64,000 nucleotides of DNA from Lagopus muta (Eukaryota > Chordata > Aves > Galliformes > Phasianidae). A program made the translations under genes and the position numbers. Shown here piece after piece: positions 21,411-32,984 of the stretch. Numbering within the stretch: position 1 is the stretch's first letter; the number at the start of each line of letters is the position of its first letter. The stretch is from the NCBI RefSeq assembly GCF_023343835.1, contig NC_064433.1:75310823-75374822 (forward strand), given 5' to 3'. The notes under the pieces are model-generated. The model was not told the origin of the DNA and did no database searches. It saw only the letters and a program-made list of their open reading frames with translations.

Positions 21411-22094
21411 AATAATTTTTGTTCTGTCACAGCCAATTTTCCTTTCTCTTAATAATCTACTTGCTCCTTGGAGGAATTTGTTAGAGGTAAACCCTATGGT
21501 TATCACTACACAGCCAGTAAACATAGTAGCTGGCACTCCAATTTTCATCACAAAGAGAACATTAAACATGTCCACACGGCAAATTAGAACCCCCACCCCC
21601 TTGTAGTACCTGATATCGTGATCCTGCCCCAGATATCAGTACAAAGGATGTTGTACCAAAGGCCAGGACATGCCCCAGCACAAGTGGAGGTGTTTGACTC
21701 AAGACAAAAACACAGCCTGTATCCTCCCACTGAAGGCAGACCCACCACTCCTCATACCTTTTAAACAGCTGTACTACTCCCCTTGAGACTGTGAAGTCCA
21801 CAGGACCACGGGTAGGAGAATCAACATTTCAGCGTGTTTCAGTGTCTATGAGGGTATGTCATGACACCAGGTGGTGGAGTGCTGAAGTTCTGGGAACCAG
21901 TGAACCCAAACCTGAACTGAAGAAGATAAGCCTCCGGAAGCAACATCAAGTACTGTTCCAACAGAACCATAAGAAGACTGTCAACAATCACCTTGCAACA
22001 ATCACCTGTCAATCACATCATTGATAGGTACTGTACCTGCATCACGATACACGTTGTACTTCATGTTTCCAAAACAGCAGGAGTTGAGCCCTGA
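21411..22094. other. Unassigned; one hydrophobic minus-strand frame
   Basis: On the minus strand 21596-21411 reads a membrane-like stretch (FNVLFVMKIGVPATMFTG) of 91 codons that overlaps Z sequence at its end. It could be a scrap of a transporter-type exon, but I recognise no family. A scrap at about 21452-21476 recurs inverted near 27742-27765. The remainder shows nothing. Confidence 0.25.
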
Positions 22095-22290
22095 CCTACT
22101 CAATCTTTGGTTCAGGCTGTGACCTAGCAACTCTGCTGCACTCCATCCCTTCACAGCCTGAACCAATGATTGAACATTAGTTGAGAGGTCAAGGCTATCC
22201 CAGGGAGCTGAGGTGCAAGCAATGATTGGAAAAGGTGCTTTTATTTAAGTGTTAGCAGCAGAGGGAACAGTATCTCTCTGAGTTTGCTCT
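22095..22290 (+). repeat. Interspersed repeat related to unit X
   Basis: Diverged match to X at about 2280-2450, including phrases like ATTTAAGTGTT(A/G)GCAG. The same family recurs at 55225-55440 and 61640-61980, so parts of X and Y belong to a dispersed avian repeat. I cannot name it. Confidence 0.5.
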
Positions 22291-22517
22291 TCTTTTGAGT
22301 TGTTAGTAGTTTCTGGAAGGGGCGAGCTAATTTTTCTTCATTAGCTGCTGCTCTGGTTATTGTAGGTTATGTATGGTTACCTGTTAGGTATGGTCATATG
22401 GTCTTGTATGGTTACCTGCTATGGCGCTTATATCCCATTAGAAAGCACTGTCATTACATTCTTTTGCCATGTGACTTAGTTTAAAATGTTTTCTTAAGGT
22501 GACAGCCTTTTCTCAGT

Positions 22518-22815
22518 TTTCTCATAGATGATGGGATCAAGTGCACCCTCAGCAAGTTTGCGGACAGCATCAAGTTAAGTGGTACAGGTGATACAACAGA
22601 AGAAAGGGATGCCACCTGGAAGGATTTGAACAGGCTTGAAAATTTTTCCCGCAAGAAAGTAATGACGTTCAGCAAGATCAAGTGCGAAATGTTGCACTTG
22701 GTCTGTTGCAGTCCCAGACGCACATACAGACTGGGAGAACTCCTTGAGAGCAACTCTACTGAGAAGGACTTAGGGATCCTGGTAGATGGAAAAGATAACC
22801 TGAGCCACCAGTGTA
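22518..22815 (+). mobile_element. CR1 fragment, reverse-transcriptase region
   Basis: Translates to a degenerate CR1 RT segment ([10 protein letters not shown], then RDATWKDLNRLENF, then KDLGILVDGK). The FADD motif has decayed to FADS. It is nearly the reverse complement of part of the 33-kb CR1 (33500-33930). It ends at the start of the inverted Z unit. To its left, 22463-22517 is inverted relative to 27683-27737. Confidence 0.8.
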
Positions 22816-24732
22816 AATTACTGAGAAAGAGGGGACAATTTCTGCCTGCATAAATGAAGGATGAGAATTTGGGAAGTCTACCCTAGCAGTTCCACAGGTT
22901 AAATTACAGCTAGGAGAGCAGGATAAAGAAGTTTATCTTTCGTGGATGATATCCACGCGGGTGCATCTTACTGCCCGTAGATGATTTTGTAACAACAGAA
23001 GCAGCTAATCCCCAATAAACAAACAAATAAATGGCTTACTTTTTGGGATTAATTGAATATGGCCTGAGAAAACAAGTAGGAAGACATAAATTCTGGTACG
23101 TGCCAGGTTACTCTGGCAAGAAAGTAAATAAAACTGAAATTAAGGATCAAACAATATTAACTGATGGAGAATTGTAAATCTGCCTTTAACACAAACAGGG
23201 AAAAACAAGGTTATAGCCCCAGAGACAGAAAGAGCAATATTTCATCAAAAACCTCTGGCAAACACCTGGAGAACACCTTCAAAATTGCAACCGCTTCCCT
23301 TGAATCAGACACTGATGCATTCCCTTCACAAAAGCAAGGTCCAAATTCCCACTAGTGTTATGCTTTCTCATTTTATGTTTTAGTCATACGTTACTAAGAA
23401 GCTTTGTTACTCATGTATACTAAGGACACGTTATCTTCAGCCCAAGACAATGACTCTTCAGCTAATGCCACCCAGGCAAGCCGGATGATTGGTGATGCTG
23501 AAAAGGCTCAGGAACACTCTTTCTTTAAACAGGCCAAAGTCCATTCAAAGTTCAAAACTTGGCAAAATTCAAGCTTCATACTTCTTTACACAATAATATT
23601 ATTGGAATACGGATCAAAGAAATAAATAAGTCCCATTCTTGCAAAACCTGTTGCTGGTTCCATTGCACTCTTCTGGAAATCTGCACATACCGAAATGAAA
23701 TTCAGGAAGATTCCTGTGTTGATGCAGCAGATGTTCGCTGGGATGATCGTGGGAGAGAACTGTCATTAAAAAACTGTCATGTTAATTCACAAAGCATATC
23801 AAGAACAAGACAGCACCAAAGCTGAGAAACAAAGGTGTTTCTTCCTAAGACAGATAAGATTTCAACAGAAGATGCTGCTTTCCACAAAGCATAGATTTTT
23901 TTTTTAATTTTTTTTAATTTTTTTTAAATTAGTAAGCAGAACTGGATATATCCACAGCCCATAACAATTCATGGAATTCTTTTGTTGTTCTTTCATACCC
24001 CTACAAGGCTTGGCAATAATCCCCAGTACATACTCAAAGATGGAAAAGCTGCAGTTAGGTTTGTCACAGGAAGCAAGCTTCTGAAGTCCCTGCAACAGTA
24101 TAGTACATAAGTGCTGTTTCCCGTTATGAAGAGAATCCCAACAAGAATTGTTAGTACCAATAAGTGACAATAGATGGCAGCAGAGACCATGAAATACTCA
24201 TCTTGCTGCTTCTCACTGCGGAAACGGCGTTTCATTCGCACGGTAAGTCCGATACTTTTAGAGAGCTACTGAAAGAGACGGTAGGCCTGTTGGATTCAGA
24301 ATATGAGAATATAACTCCCAGAGCCTGGCCCTGTCTGCACTCCCATAGATATGGGCACTCAGATGTGAGACCACATCTGGAGTACTCCATCCTGAATGCA
24401 ACACTAGCATACTGCTGACTGTCCCTGTTTTGTATGATCAGAAAAGTGTTACTATTGCCATGAAGTGACATATTACCTTTCATTAACCCTTACATTTCCG
24501 AGATGATTGTGTTTTGTCTCCTTTTGTGACATCCATTCGTCACACTCTCAGTTGGAGGACTGATAGGATTGAGATCTTACTTCTTCACAAGTGATCTTAC
24601 TTCTTTAGAAGTTTAAAGCAACTATTTCTTCTTCCTGGTGATTACAGTGATAGTGAATTTTTCAACTGAAATGTAAATCTCGGGGGTGTTATAGAATAAA
24701 TAGAGGAGATATGCTAAGCCAGTTTAAGTGAC
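22813..24732 (-). repeat. Unit Z, inverted copy (right arm)
   Basis: Reverse complement of 6872-8788 with few substitutions. The two arms are separated by about 14 kb. At its right end it runs directly into inverted Y sequence; the left arm has telomeric repeat at that junction. Confidence 0.9.
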
Positions 24733-25130
24733 AACACTTTTCAGGAAGAGAGGATAAAGTTAAGGAATGAAGCAAGTCATTAATCTGAGCAAAAGTGAAA
24801 AAAAAAAAAAAAAAAAATCAGGGAAGCAGAAAAATGAATAGATAGGGCAGGCACAAATCAATAGCAGGACTGTCATTGAACTCAACAGGAGGCAAGTTTT
24901 GTTCCCTAAAGAAGGACAATTTTTGCAATGACCCTCATTGTCCACTTTGCATCATATCTCTTTGAAATTCTAGGCCCCTTTCTTCCATCTTGAATGCAGG
25001 ATTGCATATCTGCAATACTGTGAAACAAGAACATTCTGCCTCTAAAACAATTTTGCTCACACTTCCACCTGCTCACCCTGCCACATCATCTGCCTCCTGG
25101 AGCAGCCCAGCCTGGCCAAGGGGTGGATGG
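24733..25130 (-). repeat. Inverted Y fragment
   Basis: Reverse complement of about 3401-3800, including the long A-run (24797-24818). It lies between Z and a tetranucleotide repeat, and its position in the right arm mirrors Y in the left arm. Confidence 0.85.
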
Positions 25131-25140
25131 GGCCAGGCTG

Positions 25141-25200
25141 AATGAATGAATGAATGAATGAATGAATGAATGAATGAATGAATGAATGAACGAACGAATG
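25141..25200. repeat. (AATG)n microsatellite
   Basis: About 15 copies of AATG, decaying to CGAACG at the end. It follows a small duplicated GGCCAGGCTG scrap. Confidence 0.97.
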
Positions 25201-25223
25201 GGGCCTTATAAATATTTCTATAA

Positions 25224-25290
25224 TTAGTCAAAGCACAGTAATTTTTTTTCCCTACAGGTTAAATACTGCTGATTAGCTGCTTACTTTTTA
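25224..25290. repeat. 67-bp perfect inverted repeat, left copy
   Basis: Exact or near-exact reverse complement of 26485-26551. The two copies lie 1.2 kb apart in otherwise unrelated sequence. Confidence 0.8.
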
Positions 25291-25342
25291 GAAAGTTCTC
25301 TGTCCTTAGTATTTACCAGAGTCTTTTTCTGACCTGCTGTAA

Positions 25343-25595
25343 GCCCGTTAGTCCAAACCAGATAAGGAGTGTAATTTTAGAGCTGGAGATAGTGTAACAC
25401 TGTTACTAGTTGATACTTGCTATGTCATTGCATTCTAGGATTATGTAATAAACAAAAGAACTGCCTCATAGAAGAGAATGACTTATTAATTACAATACAG
25501 TAGTGATCTTGTTTTTGGTGTTATTATTGCATATGTATATCTGCCTTTGCATTGTTAGTTCTAGAAGATACTGTCTACAGGTATTGCTGACAATT
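25343..25595. repeat. Right copy of the 253-bp inverted duplication
   Basis: Reverse complement of 691-943. It closes the right arm of the large inverted structure. Confidence 0.85.
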
Positions 25596-26269
25596 AAAAA
25601 AAAAAAATTACAATTCTTATTTATTCTTGGAAATATATTTCTTTGCTTGCTATGAATCAGTTAATACTGAGCCATGATATTTTGCTGTGCTAGTGCACTT
25701 TATTGAATGTATCAAAGTACATAAGACATATTGATATTGTAACAATTAAACACAGAAACAAAGACTGTGTCTAAAAAACAATTCCAAAGTTTTAGGAAGG
25801 AAGGATTATTATAGAATTCTGAGACTGCGTGATACAAGAAGAAAGTGGTTTAGGCAGATTCACATAATTTGACTTAACACACTCATTCTATAGGAAACAA
25901 TTTAATCTCAAAGACTGGCAAGCAGAATTTTTAACAGGAACACTACTACGCAAATCAAAGAGCAATTCTTTTGTCATGCCATGTACTAACTGCCAGACAG
26001 TTGTTTGCTTTACAAAATATGCATTAATTTATCAAATTACCCCGCAAAATAAACAAAACTGAAGAAAACCTATGCATTTAAAATGGTTAGGATTTGACAG
26101 AGAAAAAATATAAAATGTTCAAAAGTAGCAAATCCAATTTTTGTTTCTTCAGAAACAAGCTCATTTCAGGTAACAGCTATTAGCTACTGCTATGTAAAGA
26201 AAATACAATTTATAATGTTCAGTGTTACAAAAAAGAACTAATTTACCCTTGTATCAGTACAAGTTGAAG
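25596..26269. other. AT-rich sequence, no gene
   Basis: No coding or repeat signal that I can support. Frames are short and interrupted on both strands. Confidence 0.5.
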
Positions 26270-26431
26270 GATGTAAGGACAGAGAACAGCCCTGCCACAA
26301 TGGGCACAGGGATACTAGTAAATAGCAAGTGGACATGAACTAGCAGTGTGTACCCTCACAGCCCAGAAAGCCACTCCTGTCCTGGACTGCACCAAAAGAA
26401 TCGTGGTCAGCAGGTCAAGGTAGATGATCCT
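26270..26431 (+). mobile_element. CR1 3' fragment
   Basis: Contains the CR1 order of phrases: AGAACAGCCCTGCC, CCCAGAAAGCCA, CTGCACCAAAAGAA, GGTCAGCAGGTCAAGG. The last 27 bases match the CR1 scrap inside unit Y. Confidence 0.7.
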
Positions 26432-26901
26432 TGGACATAGTCCCCATCATATCCTTCTTTTCAAATTCAAAATGTGTGGATTTGAAAAAGTAAGCAGCTA
26501 ATCAGCAGTATTTAACCTGTAGGGAAAAAAAATTACTGTGCTTTGACTAATCTATTTTCTCTAACAGCAGTGAATGCTTTGTCTTCGACATGTTTTAGTA
26601 ACTAGGTTGAGAAGTGATTTGTAATCATCCTTGTTCCACTTCCACAGAATTTTCTAAGATGCAATCTATTAAATTAAAAAAAAAGTATTTTATGTCAAGA
26701 AGCAGCTTCTTCGGGGATCTAAGATCAAAGTGGGTTCCACTATAAATCTTGGTACACACAGTGCATAAAATAACTAATACAGGAAGAAAAATGAAAGAAA
26801 AAAACTTTTAACCTGTAGTACATCAAATTATTCAGACTACGTACATATTAAGTGAAAGTCTAGAAATCATGATTTATGTGATTGACACTGCCTAGATCTT
26901 G

Positions 26902-27139
26902 ACATAGGAGTAATGAAAAAACATTACTGAAAAAATATGATGAGCCATCTGATGAACTAGCAAGACAATTAGATGACATTTCAGTTTTCAACAGTCTTGA
27001 CCCCAGAATAGGACAGTTATGTGAGAAAGTCTCTGTACTGTGCAGATTAAAGGCAGATATTTGTGCAACCAAGGTAGCAATTGTACAGCTGATTCAATGT
27101 GTATGTATGAGGTCTGCTTCAACAGTAACGTCTCCTGTT
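26902..27139 (+). other. Protein-like open segment, unrecognised
   Basis: In one frame about 65 codons read with no stop and balanced composition, through phrases such as DEPSDELARQLDDIS, FNSLDPRIGQLCEK and CRLKADICATKVAI. It has no usable ATG at its start. Its last codons (about 27096 on) overlap mariner sequence and then meet TGA. It could be an exon, a processed-gene scrap or part of an unfamiliar transposable element. I cannot assign a family. Confidence 0.35.
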
Positions 27140-27225
27140 TGATTATATTCGTCCACAATATCAGAGGCTGATGCTGGTGGTGTGACAATAGAGGATGAAC
27201 CTTCTCAACAGTATTCCATTACAGG
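27096..27225 (+). mobile_element. Mariner 5' end fragment
   Basis: Starts with a Galluhop-like terminal motif (TATGAGGTCTGCT, then GTCTCCTGT) and continues through the untranslated region just upstream of the transposase start (ATATCAGAGGCTGATG, GAACCTTCTCAACAG, TATTCCATTACA). It stops before coding sequence. The TATTCCATTA phrase recurs at about 46903 in the other mariner. Confidence 0.5.
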
Positions 27226-28326
27226 TATATTACATACATATATACAGGTATATTAGTGTTTAGTGTATTTAGCTAACATTTTGACAGTTACCTGCTTTTT
27301 TATTTTTTTATTTTTTTTTTTTTTCCCCCAAGACTATTTTTATGATTTTCAAGGACCAAATAACATCTATAACAATTAGTTTTCCATAGATCATTTCTTC
27401 TTTTTTTCATAATTTTGCGTTCCCTTACTTTCTGGCTCTGAACTTTGCTTCTACAATGCAAAGGGATTCCAGCCACCACATGCATACAGGCAAGACATTT
27501 TAGTGTGAGTTAGATACTCAGGCATACACAACCTGTAACCCACATGCTACGTGTATCCCAACTCAGCTTGCACCCCCTACAGCTGTATCTATCATGGCAG
27601 CAGCTCTACCCTGATGAGTGGCCAGGCCTAGCCCAGAGTCACAGCAAGGTTTGCAGAGCAGCACTGAAGAATAAAGCAACAGAACTGAGAAAAGGCTGTC
27701 ACCTTAAGAAAATATTTTAAACAAAGTCACATGGCAAAAGAATTCCTCCAAGGTGCAAGTAGATGACACTGTTTCAGTCCTACTTGCACTTCCAAGGCCA
27801 TTTTACCTTGTGTTTCTGAGGCTCTAGGTCCTCGAGGGAAGGGAGCACAAGATGATTCATGGATCTTTTTTCTTATCACAGAAAGTACCTCAAAAAGCAA
27901 GCCTTGAGCCAAGAAAAATAAAGAAGGGTTCAGACACTTGTGTATTGCCATACTTAACAAGAATACTCCTACATAATTGTCAATCACTGATAGTATTCCT
28001 GTTTTATGTACTAACTAGATAACAGAACTCTTACATAGAAATAGTAGTATTAAATTGCAAAGTCAGACACATAAATATTTGCAAATGCTAGATTTAATAT
28101 TTCCTATTGAAATGTTATTCATGTGCTATTGAGGATCCATTGTTGTACAGCCTTGAATCATATGATCACTTGCTATTTTTTGTCAAGTCTTCATCTTAAG
28201 TACAGAATGTAAGTCACTTACTTAGTCAGCAACTTTTCAGTGTTTTACATTTTTCTGTTCTGTGAACAGCCCGATGCCTTATTTACCACATAGTATTCAA
28301 ACTGTGCTTTGAGAACAGAATAGTTA
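27226..28326. other. Unassigned, AT-rich; one short inverted repeat
   Basis: Holds a T-rich tract at about 27297-27326 and a 55-bp segment (27683-27737) inverted relative to 22463-22517. The minus-strand frame 27987-27727 has no recognisable domain. No gene is supported. Confidence 0.45.
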
Positions 28327-30317
28327 GAATCATAGAATCATAGAATCACCAAAGTTGGAAAAGACCTAAAAGATCATCCAGTCCAACCGTTCACCTATTC
28401 CCAATAGCTCCCACTAAACCATGTCCCTCAACACAACATTCAGTCTTTCCTTGAACACCCCCTGGGTCGGTGTCTCCACCACCTCCCTGGGCAGTCCATT
28501 CCAGTGCCTGACCACCCTTTCTGAAAAGTAATACTTCCTCATGTCCAGCCTGAATCTCCCCTGCCGTAGCTTGAAACCATTTCCTCTGGTCCTATCACTG
28601 ATGACACGAGAGAACAGGCCGACCCCCAGCTCACTACAACCTCCCTTCAGGAAGTTATAGAGAGCCATGAGGTCTCTCCTGAGCCTCCTCTTCTCCAGGC
28701 TGAACATTCCCAGCTCCTTCAGCCTCTTCTCATAAGGCCTGTGCTCCAGACCCCTCACCAGCTTTGTTGCCCTTCTTTGAACACATTCCAGGGCCTCAAT
28801 ATTTTTCTTGCAGTGAGGGGCCCAAAACTGGACACAGTACTCGAGGTGCGGGCCTCGTGAGTGCTGAGTATAGGGGAACAATCACCTCTCTGCTCCTGCT
28901 TGCAACACTGTTTCTGATGCAAGCCAGGATGCCATTGGCCTTCTTGGCCACCTGGGCACACTGTCGGCTCATGTTGGTTCAGCCGAGCATCAACCAATAC
29001 CCCCAGGTCCATTTCCTCTACGCAGTCCTCCAGCCACACTGCCCCAAGCCTGTAGCGTTTCCTGGGGTTGTTGTAGCCGAAGTGCAGGACCCGGCATTTG
29101 GCCTTGTTGAAACTCATCCCATTGGGTTCAGCCCAGCTCTCCAGCCTGTCCAGATCCCTCTGTAGGGCCTCGCTACCCCCAGGCAGATCCACACTTCCAG
29201 CCAATTTGGTGTCATCTGCGAATTTACTGAGGGTGCACTCGATGCCCTCATCGAGGTCATCAATAAAGATATTGAAGAGGACAGGCCCCAGCACCGACCC
29301 CTGGGGAACACCACTCATGACCGGTCGCCAGCTGGATTTGACTCCATTCACCACCGCTCTCTGAGCCTGGCCCTCCAGCCAGCTCTTTACCCAGCAAAGA
29401 GTGTACCCATCCAAGCCTCTGGCTGCCAGCTTCTGCAGGAGAATATTGTGGGAGACAATGTTTGTTTGTTTGACAGTGTTTGTTTGTTTGTTTGACAGTG
29501 TTGTTTCAGGCTTTGCTGAAGTCTAGGTAGACCACATCAACAGCCTTTCCCTCATCCACCAGATGGGTCACTAGATCATAGAAGGAGATCAGGTTGGTCA
29601 AACAGGACCTGCCCTTCACAAACCCATGCTGGCTAGGCCTGATCCCCCGGTCACACCACATATGCTGCATGATCTCCCTCAAGACAATCTGCTCCATAAC
29701 CTTCCCTGGCACTGAGGTCAGGCTAACAGGCCTGTAGTTCCCCGGATCCTCCTTACGAACTTTCTTGTAAATGGGAGTCACACTGGCAAGCCTCCAGTCT
29801 TCTGGGACCTCACCAGTCAACAAGGAGCGCTGATAGATGATGGAAAGTGGCTTGGCTATCACCTCCGCCAGTTCCCTCAGCACTCTCGGGTGGATCTCAT
29901 CTGGCCCCATCGGCTTGTGACAGTCCAGTTGGAGCAGTAGGTCTCTGACTGTTTCTTCCAGAATCACAGGGGGGTTAGTGTGCTCCCCAGCCGAGATTAC
30001 CAGGTCAGAGAGAGGGGTATCCTGAGGATAACTGGTCTGACTTTTAAAGACAGACATAAAGAAGGCATTCAGAACCTCCGCCTTTTCCTTATCCTCAGTG
30101 GTCACATTCCCAGCCTCATCCAGCACAGAGTGGATATTCTCCTTTGTCCTCCTCTTACTGTTAATGTATTTATAAAAGAGTTTCTCATTCCTTTTCACCC
30201 CAGTGGCTAGGTTAAATTCAAGCTGGGCTTTTGCCTTTCTGATTTCACCTCTACACATCCTAACAACTTCCCTGTATTCATTCTGAGTTGCCTGTCCCTC
30301 TTTCCACAGGTGGTAAT
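28327..30317 (-). mobile_element. CR1 LINE, 5' truncated
   Basis: Same subfamily as the CR1 at 15988-19186 and very similar to it. The RT frame shows [28 protein letters not shown] and [13 protein letters not shown]. The 3' octamer tail is at 28327-28350. The frame is broken by a TTTG-rich insertion at 29458-29512 and by the same 4-base insertion (near 28985) as the other copy. It lacks the endonuclease domain. No target duplication is clear. Confidence 0.92.
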
Positions 30318-32984
30318 TACTTTCCAGGCTTTTCCATAATATTCATCACTATAATATGTGAATGCTTCACAAACTCTCATCAATTCATTATTACAACACT
30401 GTTTTGTGACAAAAGAATTATCTCATCTTTCCAAGTAAGAATGGAGGCATGTAGAAACTGAGGTAAAGATAACACCAAAACTTTTATGTATAACCACTGT
30501 TATCTATTACAACTGCAAAGCAATTTAAAACAACTAAGCCTTTATTTTTCAATTGCGTATGATTACATTCTTTTACATTTTCAAAACATATTTTTGCTTG
30601 CTGCTCTGTGTACAGTCTTTATGCAAATCAGATACAGAAATCTCTGTAAAAAACAAATTCCCCCCAAATTACTTATGCTTCGTGTCTACCTGAGAAGTGT
30701 TACTAGCTATCAGCTATCAGTTACATTGGATTTTTGAGTGAGACACAGAAAGTGGATTCTGTTTCTTAAGCAAACTACTGATTCTAAGATCCTCCACTAT
30801 CTTAATCATGCCTCTTTTAGCCCATATCTTCCTAGTCCTACACAAATAAGCATCTGCTTTTTTTTGTTTTAACCCAACTTGGATCAATTATTAAATGTAT
30901 GTTCACCCTGTTCAATGAATATAACCAGTGTCCAGTCTATATATAGATAAATAACAATTGATAACATAATTCTAGAATGTAACAGAAAAATCATGTGATA
31001 GACCATTAATTAACTTTGCAAGTTACTTCTTAGTTCTGAAACTTGCTGACATTTGAATGCGTGATTTGATAGTAATAAGAATCTTACAGTAGATGTTTTA
31101 CATAACTTCTAAATTTTCCAAAAACAAAAATTGAAATTAAGAAATTGTAGTTTCTACCCTTGCACTGCCCATCAGAGGTTTGATAGACTTAAACTTAGTC
31201 AGTAGTTTTCAACCATTGGAAACTATTATCTGTCTCTCTTTGTCTTGATCATCCATGCAAGGTTTGAGCAGGACTGAGTATAAGAACAGAAGAGTAGGAT
31301 TTAGAAACAGTGATTTCCATTCTGCACTGGGAAGTATTCTTACTTTCTAGGAGTTGGAATAGAGACTTCTTGTTCCCTCTGCACTTGACCTTTTTGCTCT
31401 ACTGTTTCTTTTGTTCTGTTCCTTTCCCTATCTTTGGTTATATTACTTCCTTGATGATGCTCTTCACTTATTCTCAGGCTGCATACTCCATGTTACCAAG
31501 TAGCATTTCAAAAGCAGCCATAATCATGCTTTACATCTAATATTTTCTTCATTCCCCAAGTAGGCTGCCTATAAGCTCTCTATTATCTTTTGTTAGTGAA
31601 TCAAGTTTTTCTTAAGTGGGAACTACGTATGTTTGTCTGAACATCAGTCACGTTATGATGATTAGAGGCACTACATATCTTATGGCAAAGGACCTGAACA
31701 AGTCCCATCCAAATAGATAAATCCAAATAGTTCAGGTGTAAAACATGTTTGAGTTTCAGAACTGGCTTTGGAGCTAAATCTAAAAGTCTGAAGGAAGCCT
31801 GAGATGTTGACTTTGGTCCTCTGTGACCCACACTTTCATTCCAATCCTTGTACACTGCTAGAAGGTTAAATCAGATTGGCATCAACGTTGTCAGTATCAC
31901 ACCATTTCTATTCACCAGTGTCAAATAAACTGTCTTAGTCTCTTTGCTCTGCAGCTTTTGCTTTCTGGTTCCTACTGCTCCATCAGCTTTAACTCACATT
32001 CTTCTTTTCCAGCTTCTCCTTCAGCTTCTGTCTGATCACAAACTCCACTAAGACACTCAGATATTCACTGCTTTTCATTGTTTTACCAGTCCAGTTAGCT
32101 CTGGAACTCTCTCTTTTCCAGTCATTTTTACATCAAACTACTTGTTTTTCTCATTTCTTCTTACTGTTATCAGCTGCTCTCAGTCCAGGTAGTTTTGCAA
32201 ATTGTAAGGTTGCATGCGGTGGTGGCAGTGAAAGCCAAAAATGATGACTTTGATGTTCTTGATTGTGACGTCTGCATTATGATCCTAACCAGGCCAAAGC
32301 CAACTGTTATTAAAATTACAGAGTAAATTCTTGCTATTCAATGACAGAAGAATCTTGAAGAATATAGATACAGAGACCTTGCTGCTTTGTAGAGAGCAGG
32401 TGCAAATTGATTTTTCAAAAGCTCTTACCCTAAATCAATTTGGGCAAATTTTCCGGGGAAGAATGCATATTACTGAGCTAATACCATTCATTTCCCTTCT
32501 TCAAAACATGTGAGTGCTAGGACTTAACAAAGAAAAGATCATTTTTTACATAGATGAAGTAGGAAAATAGTGCTTAAAGCGAACCAAACTGTGAGTATAT
32601 TCTGTCTATCCATCTCACTAAGAAATTTTTAGATCAGAATAGTGTTTGGAAAAGCAAAAGACTGCAAATACTTGAATATAAATTTGTAATATCTATAATA
32701 TCTGTGGTAGTTTATGTAGCAAAAAAGAAGGTAGTGATCCTGGAAGTCTTAAAATTAATGCAATACAAAACTCAATTACTTTCAATCTTGATTAGAGATA
32801 ATTCCAATTAGAGATAATCCCCAATTAGGGATTTGCTGCAACCCCTTACATAATTGCCAGCAATAAACAATCTTGTTCTTAATGTTTCTGTGATACAGCC
32901 TGTAGTACCATGCTGCTGGATTTAATGAGACTCATTTCATCTGCTAATACATAAAAATTAGCTAGCAGGCTCAGAGAGTATCTG
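30318..32984. other. AT-rich sequence, no gene
   Basis: 2.7 kb without a recognisable gene or repeat. The longest frames (about 80 codons, both strands) have no domain and poor context. It may be ordinary intergenic or intronic DNA. Confidence 0.5.
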
